A stretch of DNA of 35,847 nt. Origin: Synechococcus lacustris. GTDB lineage: Bacteria > Cyanobacteriota > Cyanobacteriia > PCC-6307 > Cyanobiaceae. The stretch lies in assembly GCA_903943975.1 (NCBI GenBank), contig CAJAQB010000022.1:1-35847 (forward strand), written 5' to 3'. The notes beneath the pieces were generated by a model. The model had not been told where the DNA came from and did no database searches. It worked only from the letters and a program-made list of their open reading frames with translations. Shown piece by piece: positions 1 through 9,874 of the stretch. Position 1 is the stretch's first letter. Every line of letters begins with the position of its first letter. The position numbers and the translations under genes are program-made.

Positions 1-1538
<1,538 letters not shown>

Positions 1539-1573
1539 TTCAGCCTCAGCTGATCAAATTTCCCTTGTTACCC

Positions 1574-1601
1574 AGCCTCCGCTATTGCGGGGGCTTTTTT
1601 A
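1574..1601 (+). terminator. psbDC factor-independent terminator
   Basis: AGCCTCCGC (1574-1582) pairs with GCGGGGGCT (1587-1595) across a TATT loop, with one G-T pair, followed by a run of six T. It lies 35 nt after the psbC stop and overlaps the stop codon of convergent maf by one base. Confidence 0.85.
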
Positions 1602-2199
1602 TTGACAACCAACGGCGCAGCAGCGGCAGACTCAAACCGATCACATTGCTGAAACAGCCCTCAATTCGTTCCACCACCAGGCCACCTCGGCCCTCCAGGG
1701 CAAAGCCTCCGGCGCATTGCAGAGGTTCCCCCGTGGCCACATAGGCCTGGATTTCCTCAGCAGAAAGGCTGGCAAATTGCACCCTGGTGCTCACCACCGC
1801 CTGCAAGGGTTCTGCGCCCGCGCCGCCCGGAGGATTCAGCAGGCAATGGCCCGTATGCAATTCCCCCCAGCGCCCCGCCATCCGTTGCCAGCGCTCAATC
1901 GCCTCGGCCGCCGTAGCCGGCTTGCCAAACAGTTCCCCCTCAAACACCAGCAGCGAATCACAGCCCAACACCGCCTCGTCCAGCGACGCCAAGTCACCTG
2001 AGCCCGCCACTGTCGAAGCCACTGCCAATGCCACTGCCTCAGCCTTAGCCCTGGCCAGGAGCTGCACCAGTTCCCGCGGATCTGGGGCGCTGATGGCGTC
2101 TTCGTCTACACCACTCACCTGCACGCGATGGGGAATTGCCGCTTGCTCCAGCAGGCGACGGCGGGCGGGGGAGGCGGAAGCGAGCAGAAGCCGGAACAA
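1582..2199 (-). CDS. maf: Maf family nucleoside triphosphate pyrophosphatase
   Basis: 205 residues, normal for Maf/YhdE proteins, which hydrolyse non-canonical or modified nucleotides such as dTTP, UTP or m7GTP to the monophosphate in the cytoplasm. The N-terminus [17 protein letters not shown] is the family signature (SxSPRR-like loop), and D(x)V-type catalytic residues follow around [14 protein letters not shown], then [19 protein letters not shown]. The C-terminal segment [28 protein letters not shown] is the conserved G-(F/Y)-x-x-x-G and NVxGLP-like region. The start is TTG at 2199: an in-frame TGA two codons upstream (2203-2205) rules out a longer reading frame. It converges on psbC and its stop lies in the psbC terminator. 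The exact nucleotide specificity cannot be read from sequence. Confidence 0.9.
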   Translation of the reverse strand: MFRLLLASASPARRRLLEQAAIPHRVQVSGVDEDAISAPDPRELVQLLARAKAEAVALAVASTVAGSGDLASLDEAVLGCDSLLVFEGELFGKPATAAEAIERWQRMAGRWGELHTGHCLLNPPGGAGAEPLQAVVSTRVQFASLSAEEIQAYVATGEPLQCAGGFALEGRGGLVVERIEGCFSNVIGLSLPLLRRWLSIKKPPQ

Positions 2200-2291
2200 C
2201 TTTCAAATAACTAACGGCGCTGGCATTCTGGCGGGCCCCCTGGGATCAGCAGCGCAACGGCCACTGCCTAGGCTGGGGTGCCAATCGGCCA

Positions 2292-2714
2292 GTGATGGGC
2301 TCCAGCTGCGACCCCAAAGGTGATCCCATCAGTGATCCAAACGGAGATCCAAACGGAGATCCCATCAGCGACCGCCGTTCGCTTGAGCGGGCAGCTATGG
2401 CCCTTAGCTGTTTGCCCTTTCGCCGCAGCTTTTATGGGCGGCTAAGCAACGAGGCGCTCAGTAGCCAGAAACTGGAAAGCCAGCCGGAACTCTGCTGGCA
2501 AGCCCAAAGCGCAGACAGCATTGAAAATGATTTCCTTTGGCTGATCTGGCTGGGGGTTTTGCGCCGGGAGGTGGACGGCCAAGGCATCACCGAACGGGTG
2601 CGGCTTACCCCGATGGGGCGCAAGCTGCTGGAACGCTGGCCCGGGGAACTGCCCCGGGCGGGGCTGCTCACCAGGCTTTTCCAAGGAATCCGCCGCCGCT
2701 GGCCGCGGCTATGA
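2292..2714 (+). CDS. Small cyanobacterial protein, Npun_F0494-like
   Basis: 140 residues if translated from GTG 2292 or ATG 2295; an internal ATG at 2397 (residue 36) would give about 105 residues and is an equally plausible start. The core [16 protein letters not shown] followed by [20 protein letters not shown]-type sequence (here [20 protein letters not shown]) and [15 protein letters not shown] resembles a small uncharacterised cyanobacterial family I recall as Npun_F0494; the [13 protein letters not shown] and LTPxGRxL pattern looks like a winged-helix fold. The N-terminal 30 residues are a low-complexity run of [12 protein letters not shown] units encoded by short DNA repeats, which argues for the internal start. 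The stop overlaps the cobQ ATG (ATGA), so the two are translationally coupled. Function unknown. Confidence 0.7.
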   Translation: MMGSSCDPKGDPISDPNGDPNGDPISDRRSLERAAMALSCLPFRRSFYGRLSNEALSSQKLESQPELCWQAQSADSIENDFLWLIWLGVLRREVDGQGITERVRLTPMGRKLLERWPGELPRAGLLTRLFQGIRRRWPRL

Positions 2715-4219
2715 ACGACCCGAGCCAGCGGCCATTGATGGTGTTGGGCACCAGCAGTGGCGCCGGCAAATCATTGATGACCGCTGCCCTTTGCCGGATG
2801 TTGAAAAGGCGGGGGGAACAGCCGCTGCCCTTCAAGGGCCAAAACATGAGCCTCAATGCCTGGGTGGATGGGGCCGGCGGCGAGATGGCCTACTCCCAGG
2901 CCCTACAGGCCTGGGCCGCGGGGCTGGAACCGCAGGTGGCGATGAATCCGGTGTTACTCAAACCCCAGGGAGACAGCACCAGTGAACTGATCCATCTGGG
3001 CCAATCCGTAGGCATTGCCAGGGCAGAAACCTATTACCAGGAGTGGTTTAAGCCCGGATGGCAAGCGATCCGTAGTGGTCTTGCTTCCCTCAAGGCCCAA
3101 TACCCCCACGGGCGCCTGGTGTTGGAGGGGGCCGGCAGTCCGGTGGAGGTAAACCTGCAAGCGCGGGACCTCACCAACCTGCGCCTGGCCCAATACCTGC
3201 GGGCCCGTTGCCTACTGGTGGCAGACATCGAACGGGGCGGCGTATTCGCCCAGGTGGTGGGCAGCCTGGCCCTGTTGCGGCCGGTGGAACGGCCCCTAAT
3301 CGCCGGGATCTTGATCAACAGATTTCGGGGCCGACGCGAGCTGTTTGACCAAGGCCGCCGCTGGCTGGAGGAGCACACGGGGGTGCCGGTGCTGGGGGTA
3401 ATGCCCTGGCTGGAGGAGCTGTTCCCCCCCGAAGACTCCCTCGACCTGCTGGAACGCCACAGCCGCAAACCCAACGCCGAGCTGGAGATCGCCGTATTGC
3501 GCCTGCCCTCCCTCAGCAACTTCTCCGACCTGGATCCCCTGGAGGCGGAACCCAGCCTGCGGCTGCGCTGGGTGAAACCTGGGGAGTGCCTGGGCCAGCC
3601 CGATGCGGTAGTGATCCCCGGCAGTAAACAGACCCTGCGGGACCTGGCGGCACTCCAGGCATCCAGCACCGCCACGGAATTACGCCGCTATGCCGCCGCC
3701 GCGGGGCCGGTGTTTGGAATCTGTGGGGGCTTACAGATGCTGGGGTCTGTGCTGCGCGATCCCCAGGGGCTGGAGGGGGGTGGCCAGGGGGGCCATGAAG
3801 TGCCCGGCCTAGGACTATTACCGATCACCACTACTTTTGGTGCCAGCAAAGCGCTCCAACAACGCCGCAGCCAAGCCCTCTGGCCAGCGCCGGCTGAATT
3901 TGAATTGCAAGGATTTGAATTGCAGGGATTTGAGTTGCATAGGGGCCACAGCCATTGCGATCAACCGGAGCACTGCCAGCCGATTGCCAGCGCCGCTGAC
4001 CTGGGCTGGGTGCAGGGCTCCATTGCTGGCACCTACCTGCACGGGGTATTTGAAAACGGCCCCTGGCGCCGGGCCTGGCTCAACCTGCTGCGCCAACGAC
4101 GGGGGCTCAGCCCCCTGCCCGCCAACCCCGTAAACCACCTGGTGCAGCGGGAATTGCTGCTGGATCGCTTGGCCGATGCCTTCGAAACCCATGTACAGCT
4201 AGGACCCTTGCTGGACTAA
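2711..4219 (+). CDS. cobQ: Cobyric acid synthase
   Basis: 502 residues from ATG 2711, which overlaps the preceding stop; the longer open frame upstream has no family similarity. CobQ/CbiP amidates the b, d, e and g side chains of adenosylcobyrinic a,c-diamide in cobalamin (pseudocobalamin in many picocyanobacteria) synthesis, using glutamine and ATP. The N-terminal ATP-binding domain has [11 protein letters not shown] near residue 12 and the family block [13 protein letters not shown]. The C-terminal class I glutamine amidotransferase domain has the nucleophile Cys338 in [11 protein letters not shown] and the His-containing [11 protein letters not shown] short in-frame amino-acid triplication sits just before the conserved glycine-Tyr/Phe-Glu-x-His-x-Gly element (see repeat at 3899-3943). 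No other cobalamin gene is nearby, as is usual in this group. Confidence 0.95.
   Translation: MNDPSQRPLMVLGTSSGAGKSLMTAALCRMLKRRGEQPLPFKGQNMSLNAWVDGAGGEMAYSQALQAWAAGLEPQVAMNPVLLKPQGDSTSELIHLGQSVGIARAETYYQEWFKPGWQAIRSGLASLKAQYPHGRLVLEGAGSPVEVNLQARDLTNLRLAQYLRARCLLVADIERGGVFAQVVGSLALLRPVERPLIAGILINRFRGRRELFDQGRRWLEEHTGVPVLGVMPWLEELFPPEDSLDLLERHSRKPNAELEIAVLRLPSLSNFSDLDPLEAEPSLRLRWVKPGECLGQPDAVVIPGSKQTLRDLAALQASSTATELRRYAAAAGPVFGICGGLQMLGSVLRDPQGLEGGGQGGHEVPGLGLLPITTTFGASKALQQRRSQALWPAPAEFELQGFELQGFELHRGHSHCDQPEHCQPIASAADLGWVQGSIAGTYLHGVFENGPWRRAWLNLLRQRRGLSPLPANPVNHLVQRELLLDRLADAFETHVQLGPLLD
3899..3943 (+). repeat. In-frame 15-bp triplication inside cobQ
   Basis: Three consecutive 15-bp units (3899-3913, 3914-3928, 3929-3943) encode [10 protein letters not shown] and the diverged FELHR. 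The last unit is the conserved element expected in the CobQ amidotransferase domain; the first two look like recent duplications of it. Confidence 0.85.
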
Positions 4220-4590
4220 TTCGTTGCCTGACCCTGGGACAAGGTTGATAGGTGCGGCTCTCCAGTTTCTGACCACAACCTGAGAATGCTTTGTAATGCA
4301 GCTCAAAGAATGCCGAGCAGCAGCTGGCTTTCGTCGTCAGGCAAAGCTTTCGCCGACTCTCTTGAAAATGACTAGGGTTAGATGACTAGGGTCATATTCA
4401 AGAGAGTCGCTCGATCAATCAATGCCGCGCAGCAGCAACTCCTAGCAACAGCAACGCCGCGAAGCAGCAACGCCGCTAAGGCAGAACCCTGGCAGCAACA
4501 AGGCCGCCGCCAAGCAGAATCGCATCAGGGGAGGTCGCCAATTCGCTGCCAAGAGCCGTTAAACATCACCTTGCCCACCGTGAGCCCACC
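4220..4590. other. Non-coding spacer with inverted repeat and CAGCAA-rich stretch
   Basis: About 370 nt between cobQ and the ferredoxin-like gene. It contains the long inverted repeat at 4354-4409 and, from about 4428 to 4510, a low-complexity stretch of GCAGCAAC/GCAACGCCGC-type units. A 70-codon open frame from 4382 consists mainly of this low-complexity sequence and has no recognisable family, so it is not called. Just upstream of the ferredoxin start, an 11-bp unit GTGAGCCCACC is present twice in tandem (4580-4590 and 4591-4601). No RNA gene was recognised. Confidence 0.5.
4354..4409. repeat. 19-bp inverted repeat, 18-nt loop
   Basis: CGACTCTCTTGAAAATGAC (4354-4372) is complementary to GTCATATTCAAGAGAGTCG (4391-4409) at 18 of 19 positions. 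The arms and loop also carry two direct copies of ATGACTAGGGT. There is no T-run after it, so it is not a simple terminator. Confidence 0.8.
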
Positions 4591-4851
4591 GTGAGCCCAC
4601 CACTTGTGATCCACTGGCCCGATGGCGGCGTCAGCCAGGCGAAGGCTGGCAGTGATTGGCTCACGGCGGCCAGGCTGGCGGGCTTCTCCATTCCCACCGG
4701 CTGCCTTGGGGGCAGTTGCGGCGCCTGCGAAATCCAGGTAAATGGCGAGCTGCTGCGGGCTTGTATCAGCAACCTCCCCTCTGCCAGCTCCCCAGGACAA
4801 CCAGGCCAAATTGATCTCTGGGTGGAACTGGCCAGCGATCCCTACTGGTAA
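4591..4851 (+). CDS. Small 2Fe-2S ferredoxin-like protein
   Basis: 86 residues from a GTG start. The four cysteines Cys38, Cys43, Cys46 and Cys58 (CLGGSCGACEIQVNGELLRAC is the region; key spacing CX4CX2CX11C) define a beta-grasp 2Fe-2S cluster site. In plant-type photosynthetic ferredoxins the last spacing is about 29 residues; X11 is instead like the first cluster of molybdo-hydroxylase small subunits, but there is no second cluster domain here. It would be a soluble electron carrier; partner unknown. It converges on mnmA, which starts its 3' end 28 nt away; MnmA-type thiolation needs reduced sulfur donors, but a link is speculation. The start is uncertain because an 11-bp tandem repeat containing a second GTG (other frame) lies directly upstream. 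Confidence 0.8.
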   Translation: MSPPLVIHWPDGGVSQAKAGSDWLTAARLAGFSIPTGCLGGSCGACEIQVNGELLRACISNLPSASSPGQPGQIDLWVELASDPYW

Positions 4852-4879
4852 GGCTCATTGGCAAGGCTGCCGCAGGGAA

Positions 4880-6070
4880 CTAGCGCTGGATCAAACCGCC
4901 CCCCAGCAGCAGCTCACCGGCGTAGAACACCGCCCCCTGGCCTGGGGTAATTGAAAACTGCTCCTCGGCGAAGTCCAATCGGCAGGTGCTGGGCCCCAGG
5001 GGGGTGAGCAGGGCCCGCTCGGGGCCACTGCGATAGCGCACCTGCACCTCCAGCTCCAGGGGCTGCTGGGGCGCTGGCACCGACACCCAATTAATTTCCG
5101 CCAGCTCACAGGTGGCGCGGCCGGCCTCCGCCCGCGGGGCTACCACCACCTGGTTCAGGGCCCCATCGAGGCGCACCACATGCAGGGGTTCACTCCAGGC
5201 CACCCCCAGCCCCTTGCGCTGGCCAATCGTGAAGTGTTCGATGCCGTCGTGCCCCCCCAGCACCTGGCCATCGGCCAGCACGATCTGGCCCGGCCGTTCC
5301 GGCAGGTAAGCATCCAGAAACGCCTTCATCGAGCCGTGGTGATCGGCCAGGCAGAGGTCTTGGCTTTCCGGTTTTTCGGCGGTGCGCAGGCCGCGGCGGG
5401 CAGCTTCGGCGCGGGTGTCGGGCTTGGTGAGTTCCCCCAGGGGGAATACCAAGCGGGCTAGCACCTCCTGGGGCAGGTCGTAGAGGAAATAGCTCTGGTC
5501 CTTGTGCCCATCAAGGCCCCGCAGCAACTGGGTGCGGCCGTTGGCGCTTTCGCTGGCGGGCCGCAACCGGGCGTAGTGGCCGGTGGCCAGCCGGTTGATG
5601 CCCCGCTCCCGGGCCGCCCACTCGAGCATCGGCCCAAATTTCACGGCCCGGTTACAGCGGGAGCAGGGCAGCGGCGTCAGCCCAGACCCATAGCCCTCCA
5701 CCAGAAACTGCACGATCTCCTGCTGAAAATTGGCCCGCGAATCCACCACGTGGTGGGGCACCCCCAACTGCTCACACAACCCCGCCGCATCCACCAAACC
5801 TTCCGCACAGCAAGTGCCCTTGCCACTCATCAACCAAAGGGTGAGCCCCTCCACCTGCCAGCCGGCGGCACTGAGCAGGGCCGCCGTGAGGGAACTGTCC
5901 ACCCCACCGGAAAGTCCCACAGCAATGCGCTGCTCCCCTGGCCAGGCCCGCAGGCGCTGCAACACCTCCTCCACTGCCGGAGCTGGAGCCACTGCCGGAG
6001 CAGCAGCCACTGCCGGAGCAGTAGCCGCAGCCGGAGCTGGAGAAACAGAAAGGGGTAATGGGCTGGTCAT
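4880..6070 (-). CDS. mnmA: tRNA-specific 2-thiouridylase
   Basis: 396 residues. MnmA makes 2-thiouridine at wobble position 34 of Lys, Glu and Gln tRNAs, activating C2 by adenylation and then transferring sulfur. The PP-loop SGGVDSS is at 54-60, the first catalytic cysteine region LPCSRCNR at 135-141, the target-recognition segment GHKDQSYFL near 188-196, and the second catalytic cysteine in ESQDLC at 240; IGQRKGLGV follows in the central domain and the C-terminal beta-barrel ends at GGGLIQR. The first 33 residues are a low-complexity Ala/Pro/Val run ([16 protein letters not shown]) absent from typical MnmA and encoded by imperfect DNA repeats of CCGGAGC type; the true start could lie after it only with a non-ATG codon. 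Divergent from the Nnr gene, whose first possible ATG is 6 nt away. Confidence 0.93.
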   Translation of the reverse strand: MTSPLPLSVSPAPAAATAPAVAAAPAVAPAPAVEEVLQRLRAWPGEQRIAVGLSGGVDSSLTAALLSAAGWQVEGLTLWLMSGKGTCCAEGLVDAAGLCEQLGVPHHVVDSRANFQQEIVQFLVEGYGSGLTPLPCSRCNRAVKFGPMLEWAARERGINRLATGHYARLRPASESANGRTQLLRGLDGHKDQSYFLYDLPQEVLARLVFPLGELTKPDTRAEAARRGLRTAEKPESQDLCLADHHGSMKAFLDAYLPERPGQIVLADGQVLGGHDGIEHFTIGQRKGLGVAWSEPLHVVRLDGALNQVVVAPRAEAGRATCELAEINWVSVPAPQQPLELEVQVRYRSGPERALLTPLGPSTCRLDFAEEQFSITPGQGAVFYAGELLLGGGLIQR

Positions 6071-6115
6071 TCCTTCATGTTGCCTGTACAGCTAGAGGCA
6101 GCAGCACCGATAGCA

Positions 6116-7621
6116 ATGGCCTGGCCCCCCGCCGACGCCCAGCACCTGCTAGTTACCGCTGCTGTGGTTCAGGGGCTGGAGCAGGAACTGTTCGCCAATG
6201 GCCTGCCGGTGGCAGCGCTGATGGAGAAGGCGGGCCTGGGCTTAGCCCAAAGGCTGCTGGCAACGCCAGGGCTGCGACAACGGGGGGTGCTGGTGTTGGT
6301 GGGCCCTGGCCACAACGGTGGCGACGGCCTGGTGGTGGCGCGGGAACTGCAGCTGGCGGGGGTACCGGTGCAGATCTGGAGTCCCTTTGACCAGCACAAA
6401 CCGCTCACAGCTGACCATTTTCGCCAGGCGCTCTGGCTTGGGATTCCGCGCCTGGCCCAGGAACCTGATCCAACCGGCCCAGAACTCTGGCTCGATGCCC
6501 TGTTTGGCGTCGGCCAGAACCGTCCACTAACCGCCCCCATCGCCCAATTATTCGAACGCCGTTTCCAGGCGGGCGGCGAATGCTGGGGGCTCGATGGCCC
6601 CAGCGGCCTCTGCAGTGACAGCGGCCAGCTGCTCGGGACCACCGCCGCCCACTGCAGCCGCAGCCTGGTGGTGGGGCTCTGGAAACAGGGGCTCTGGCAA
6701 GACAGCGCCCTCCCCTGGGTGGGCCAGCAGGAACGCATCGACCTGGGCTTGCCCGGCCCCCTGCTAGAGCGCTGGGGGGCAAAGCAAACCCTGGGGCTCT
6801 GGGCCCAAGACAACCGGCCCAGCCCCACACCCGCAGCGGCGGCGGCAAAACACGGGCGGGGGCGCCTGCGGGTGATCGCCGGCAGCAAGGCCTATCCCGG
6901 CGCCGGTCGCCTCGCCCTGGAGGGGGCCAGCGCCAGCGGCATCGGCTGGCTGGAGGGGGCGCTGCCGCCGGAGCAGGCCAGCCAGCTCTGGCAGGTGCTG
7001 CCCCATGTGCTGCTCCAAGGGCGGCAAGAGCCGCTGGATCGCCTGGATGCCGTGGTGTTTGGCCCAGGGCTGGGCCCAGGGGAAGGGGCCCTGCCGGAGG
7101 CCTTGCAGGCGTTCACAGGTTTACTGCTGCTGGATGCCGATGGCCTCAACCGCCTAGCGCGCCAAGGGGCCAGCGGCCCCTGGCTCCGGGGCCGCCAGGG
7201 GCCCACCTGGATAACCCCCCACCGGGCCGAATTCAACCGCCTCTTCCCCGCCCTCGAGGGCCTGCCCCCCCTGGAGGCCGCCGTTGAGGCCGCAGCCCAG
7301 GGCGGCGCCTGGGTGCTGCTCAAGGGGGCCCATACGCTGATTGCCTCGCCCACGGGCCAGCGGTGGCAGCTGCTGGAAACCAGCCCCTGGGCCGCCCGGG
7401 CTGGCCTCGGCGACGTGTTATCGGGCTATGCAGCGGGCCTAGGGGCCCTGGGGCTGGCCTCAGGGCTGGAGCCCCAGGACCCAGCCCTCGGCGAACTGCT
7501 GGCCCTAGCCGCCCTGCGCCATGGCCTGGCGGGCCTGCACTGCGCCGCCAGGGGGGAGGGGGCCGCCACCGCCCTGGCCGTGGCCCAACAACTGGCCGGC
7601 ACCGAAATATGCAAAAAGTGA
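6116..7621 (+). CDS. nnr: Bifunctional NAD(P)H-hydrate epimerase / dehydratase
   Basis: 501 residues from ATG 6116; an in-frame ATG at 6077 would add 13 residues but leaves only 6 nt to the mnmA start codon, so 6116 is preferred. The protein repairs hydrated NADH and NADPH: the N-terminal YjeF domain (roughly residues 1-210) epimerises the R and S hydrates, and the C-terminal ribokinase-like domain (roughly 240-495) dehydrates S-NAD(P)HX using ADP or ATP. Visible motifs are VGPGHNGGDGLVVAR and DALFGVGQNRPL in the first domain, and VIAGSKAYPGAGRLA, VFGPGLG, LLDADGLN and the phosphate-binding AGLGDVLSGYAAG in the second. The fused two-domain form is normal for bacteria. It is followed by a small AATTGC-GGCG-GCAATT hairpin (7645-7660). 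Confidence 0.92.
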   Translation: MAWPPADAQHLLVTAAVVQGLEQELFANGLPVAALMEKAGLGLAQRLLATPGLRQRGVLVLVGPGHNGGDGLVVARELQLAGVPVQIWSPFDQHKPLTADHFRQALWLGIPRLAQEPDPTGPELWLDALFGVGQNRPLTAPIAQLFERRFQAGGECWGLDGPSGLCSDSGQLLGTTAAHCSRSLVVGLWKQGLWQDSALPWVGQQERIDLGLPGPLLERWGAKQTLGLWAQDNRPSPTPAAAAAKHGRGRLRVIAGSKAYPGAGRLALEGASASGIGWLEGALPPEQASQLWQVLPHVLLQGRQEPLDRLDAVVFGPGLGPGEGALPEALQAFTGLLLLDADGLNRLARQGASGPWLRGRQGPTWITPHRAEFNRLFPALEGLPPLEAAVEAAAQGGAWVLLKGAHTLIASPTGQRWQLLETSPWAARAGLGDVLSGYAAGLGALGLASGLEPQDPALGELLALAALRHGLAGLHCAARGEGAATALAVAQQLAGTEICKK

Positions 7622-7644
7622 ATAAACAGCCCGGCCATGCTGCA

Positions 7645-7660
7645 AATTGCGGCGGCAATT
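7645..7660. other. Small perfect hairpin downstream of nnr
   Basis: AATTGC (7645-7650) and GCAATT (7655-7660) form a 6-bp stem with a GGCG loop, 24 nt after the nnr stop. There is no T-run. It may be a weak 3' end structure or part of the sigma factor leader; the remaining 140 nt to the sigma start are AT-richer and probably hold its promoter, but no convincing -35/-10 pair can be chosen by eye. Confidence 0.4.
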
Positions 7661-7799
7661 CCAGACCGCAACAGCCCAAATCAGGCAAGTATTTTGGTGG
7701 AAATGTTTGGATTTCCCCTTAAGAATCTAAAAGGTTACTGAAAACACACCCTTTTCTGATTTCCCTGTAGGAGTCTCCTTCAACTTAGGCGGTGATTCC

Positions 7800-8729
7800 A
7801 TGGCAGCCACTCCGCTCTCCACAGCCGAGAGCAGTCGCAAGCGCGGCAGCGATCCGGTCAGCTGGTATTTGGGAACCATTGGCAGGGTGCCCCTGCTTAC
7901 CCCTGCCGAAGAGATCGAACTGGGCAACCAGGTGCAGGTGATGATGAACCTGATTGAACGCGGCGAAGCAGCTGAATACAGCATCCATGAAAATAAACTA
8001 ATCCGTGTAGGTCGCCGTTCTAAGGAACGGATGATGAAGGCAAATCTGCGCCTTGTGGTGAGTGTGGCGAAGAAATATCAGGGCAAAGGTATGGAATTAT
8101 TGGATCTAATCCAGGAGGGTTCCCTCGGCCTGGAACGGGCCGTGGAAAAGTTTGATCCCACCCGGGGCTACAAGTTTTCCACCTATGCCTTCTGGTGGAT
8201 TCGCCAGAGCATGACCCGGGCGATCGCTTGCCAGAGCCGCACGATTCGCCTGCCGGTGCACCTCAGCGAACGGCTGGCCGTTGTGCGCAAGGTGACCATG
8301 GACCTGGCCCACAAACTGGGGGCGATGCCCAACCGCAGGGAAATCGCCGAGGAGATGCAGATCAGCGTTGAGGAACTCGATGGCCTCCTGCGCCAATCCC
8401 TCACCACCTCCAGCCTTGATGCACCAATCAGTGGCGAAGAGGGTCGCAGTTTCCTTGGGGAACTAATTGCAGACACCCGCAACGACGAGCCCCTAGAGGT
8501 GGTGGAGCGACGCATGCACCACGAACAATTAGGCCGTTGGCTCAGCCACCTCACCGCCCAGGAACGCCAAGTGCTGGAACTGCGCTTTGGCCTCGACGGC
8601 GAGCAACGGCACACCCTGGCCGAAATCGGCCGGCAGATGGATGTGTCCAGGGAACGGGTGCGCCAGGTGGAACTCAAGGCCCTGCGCAAATTGCGCAATT
8701 TCACCCGCCAGCTACCCAGCCAGCTCTAG
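7800..8729 (+). CDS. RNA polymerase sigma factor, RpoD-like (group 2)
   Basis: 309 residues, the size of cyanobacterial group-2 sigma factors, which are dispensable RpoD relatives that redirect RNA polymerase under stress, light or nutrient change. Region 1.2 is [20 protein letters not shown] (18-37); region 2 runs from [17 protein letters not shown] through [20 protein letters not shown] and [11 protein letters not shown] (about 77-140), with the promoter-melting aromatics; region 4 has [17 protein letters not shown] and the helix-turn-helix [20 protein letters not shown] before the C-terminus. It lacks the long N-terminal extension of the primary SigA. A 178-nt gap upstream, AT-rich near the gene, fits an own promoter. 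The stop overlaps the convergent pdhA stop by 3 bases. Which sig paralogue this is cannot be decided without a tree. Confidence 0.92.
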   Translation: MAATPLSTAESSRKRGSDPVSWYLGTIGRVPLLTPAEEIELGNQVQVMMNLIERGEAAEYSIHENKLIRVGRRSKERMMKANLRLVVSVAKKYQGKGMELLDLIQEGSLGLERAVEKFDPTRGYKFSTYAFWWIRQSMTRAIACQSRTIRLPVHLSERLAVVRKVTMDLAHKLGAMPNRREIAEEMQISVEELDGLLRQSLTTSSLDAPISGEEGRSFLGELIADTRNDEPLEVVERRMHHEQLGRWLSHLTAQERQVLELRFGLDGEQRHTLAEIGRQMDVSRERVRQVELKALRKLRNFTRQLPSQL

Positions 8730-9760
8730 TCCTCGGCCCAGATGTAGCGGGTGAGCTCGGCGGGGTCGGGCTCTGGGGCGGCCAGGGCGAAGTCCACGGC
8801 GTCTCTCACCTCCCCATCAATCTCCTTCTCAATCGCCTCGAGATCAGCGGCCGTGGCCAGGCCGCGGCTCTGCAGCACCCCGGCCAGGTGCTTGATCGGA
8901 TCCCGGGCGGCCCAGAAGGCCTTTTCTTCCGGATCGCGCAGTTCATCGGGGTCCGCCAGGGAGTGGCCCCGAAAGCGGTAGGTGAGGCACTCCAGCAGGG
9001 TGGGACCTTCCCCAGCCCTGGCCCGTTCCACGGCCCGCTGGGCGGCGGCGCGCACGGCCAGTACATCCATGCCGTCTACTTCCTCACCGACCATGCCGAA
9101 GGCACTGGCCTTGCGCCAGATCTCGGTGTCACTGGTGGCGCGGTGATGGGCCATGCCAATCGCCCACTTGTTGTTTTCCACCACGAACAGGATCGGCAGC
9201 TTCCAGAGGCTGGCCATGTTCAGGCATTCATAAAACTGACCGATGTTGCAGGTGCCATCGCCAAAGAAGGCAGCGGTTACGGCATTACTGCTGCTATCGC
9301 CCAGGGCATCGCGCTTGTAGCGGCTGGTGAAGGCGGCCCCCAGGGCCACGGGAATCCCCTCACCGATGAAGGCATAGCCCCCGAGTAAATGGTGCTCCTT
9401 GGAAAAAAGGTGCATGGAGCCGCCGCGGCCCTTGCTGCAACCGGTTTCCTTGCCAAACAGTTCACTCATCACCTCCCGGGCCGGCACGCCGGCACTGAGG
9501 GCATGCACATGGTCGCGGTAGGTGCTGCAGAACCAGTCGTGCTGGGTCTTCATCGCCTTGATTACCCCGGTGGAGACCGCCTCCTGACCGTTGTAGAGAT
9601 GCACGAAGCCAAACATCTTGCCCCGGTAATACATCTCGGCGCACTTGTCTTCAAAGCGCCGGCCCAGGGTCATGTCGCGATAGAGCATCAGCCCTTCTTC
9701 ACGGCTGATTTCAGGGCCGAAAGATGCAGGGGGGATGCTGGCGGCGGTTTCAGTGGTCAT
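8726..9760 (-). CDS. pdhA: Pyruvate dehydrogenase E1 component, alpha subunit
   Basis: 344 residues, normal for the alpha chain of the heterotetrameric E1. It decarboxylates pyruvate on thiamine diphosphate, feeding acetyl groups to E2. The substrate/cofactor loop [20 protein letters not shown] is at about 108-126, the thiamine-diphosphate signature begins at GDGT (167-170) and ends with VVENN (193-197), and the phosphorylation-loop region [15 protein letters not shown] follows near 267. The beta subunit gene is not adjacent; in this group pdhA and pdhB are usually unlinked. It converges on the sigma factor and diverges from the ftn2 gene, leaving 114 nt for both promoters. Confidence 0.95.
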   Translation of the reverse strand: MTTETAASIPPASFGPEISREEGLMLYRDMTLGRRFEDKCAEMYYRGKMFGFVHLYNGQEAVSTGVIKAMKTQHDWFCSTYRDHVHALSAGVPAREVMSELFGKETGCSKGRGGSMHLFSKEHHLLGGYAFIGEGIPVALGAAFTSRYKRDALGDSSSNAVTAAFFGDGTCNIGQFYECLNMASLWKLPILFVVENNKWAIGMAHHRATSDTEIWRKASAFGMVGEEVDGMDVLAVRAAAQRAVERARAGEGPTLLECLTYRFRGHSLADPDELRDPEEKAFWAARDPIKHLAGVLQSRGLATAADLEAIEKEIDGEVRDAVDFALAAPEPDPAELTRYIWAED

Positions 9761-9874
9761 GGCGCTCCAGCCCTAGCTAGTGCCCGACTTTACGGGGATG
9801 GCCTTTGGACTGGCTACAGCGCCAAGCAAGCTCAGCCAACAGACGTAAACTCCAACCTCCCGTAGCACCTCCCG

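Noticed and set aside
4382-4594. 70-codon open frame between cobQ and the ferredoxin gene
   Set aside because: Gln/Ala/Ser-rich low-complexity translation from GCAGCAAC repeats, no family features and overlap with the inverted repeat; better explained as non-coding.
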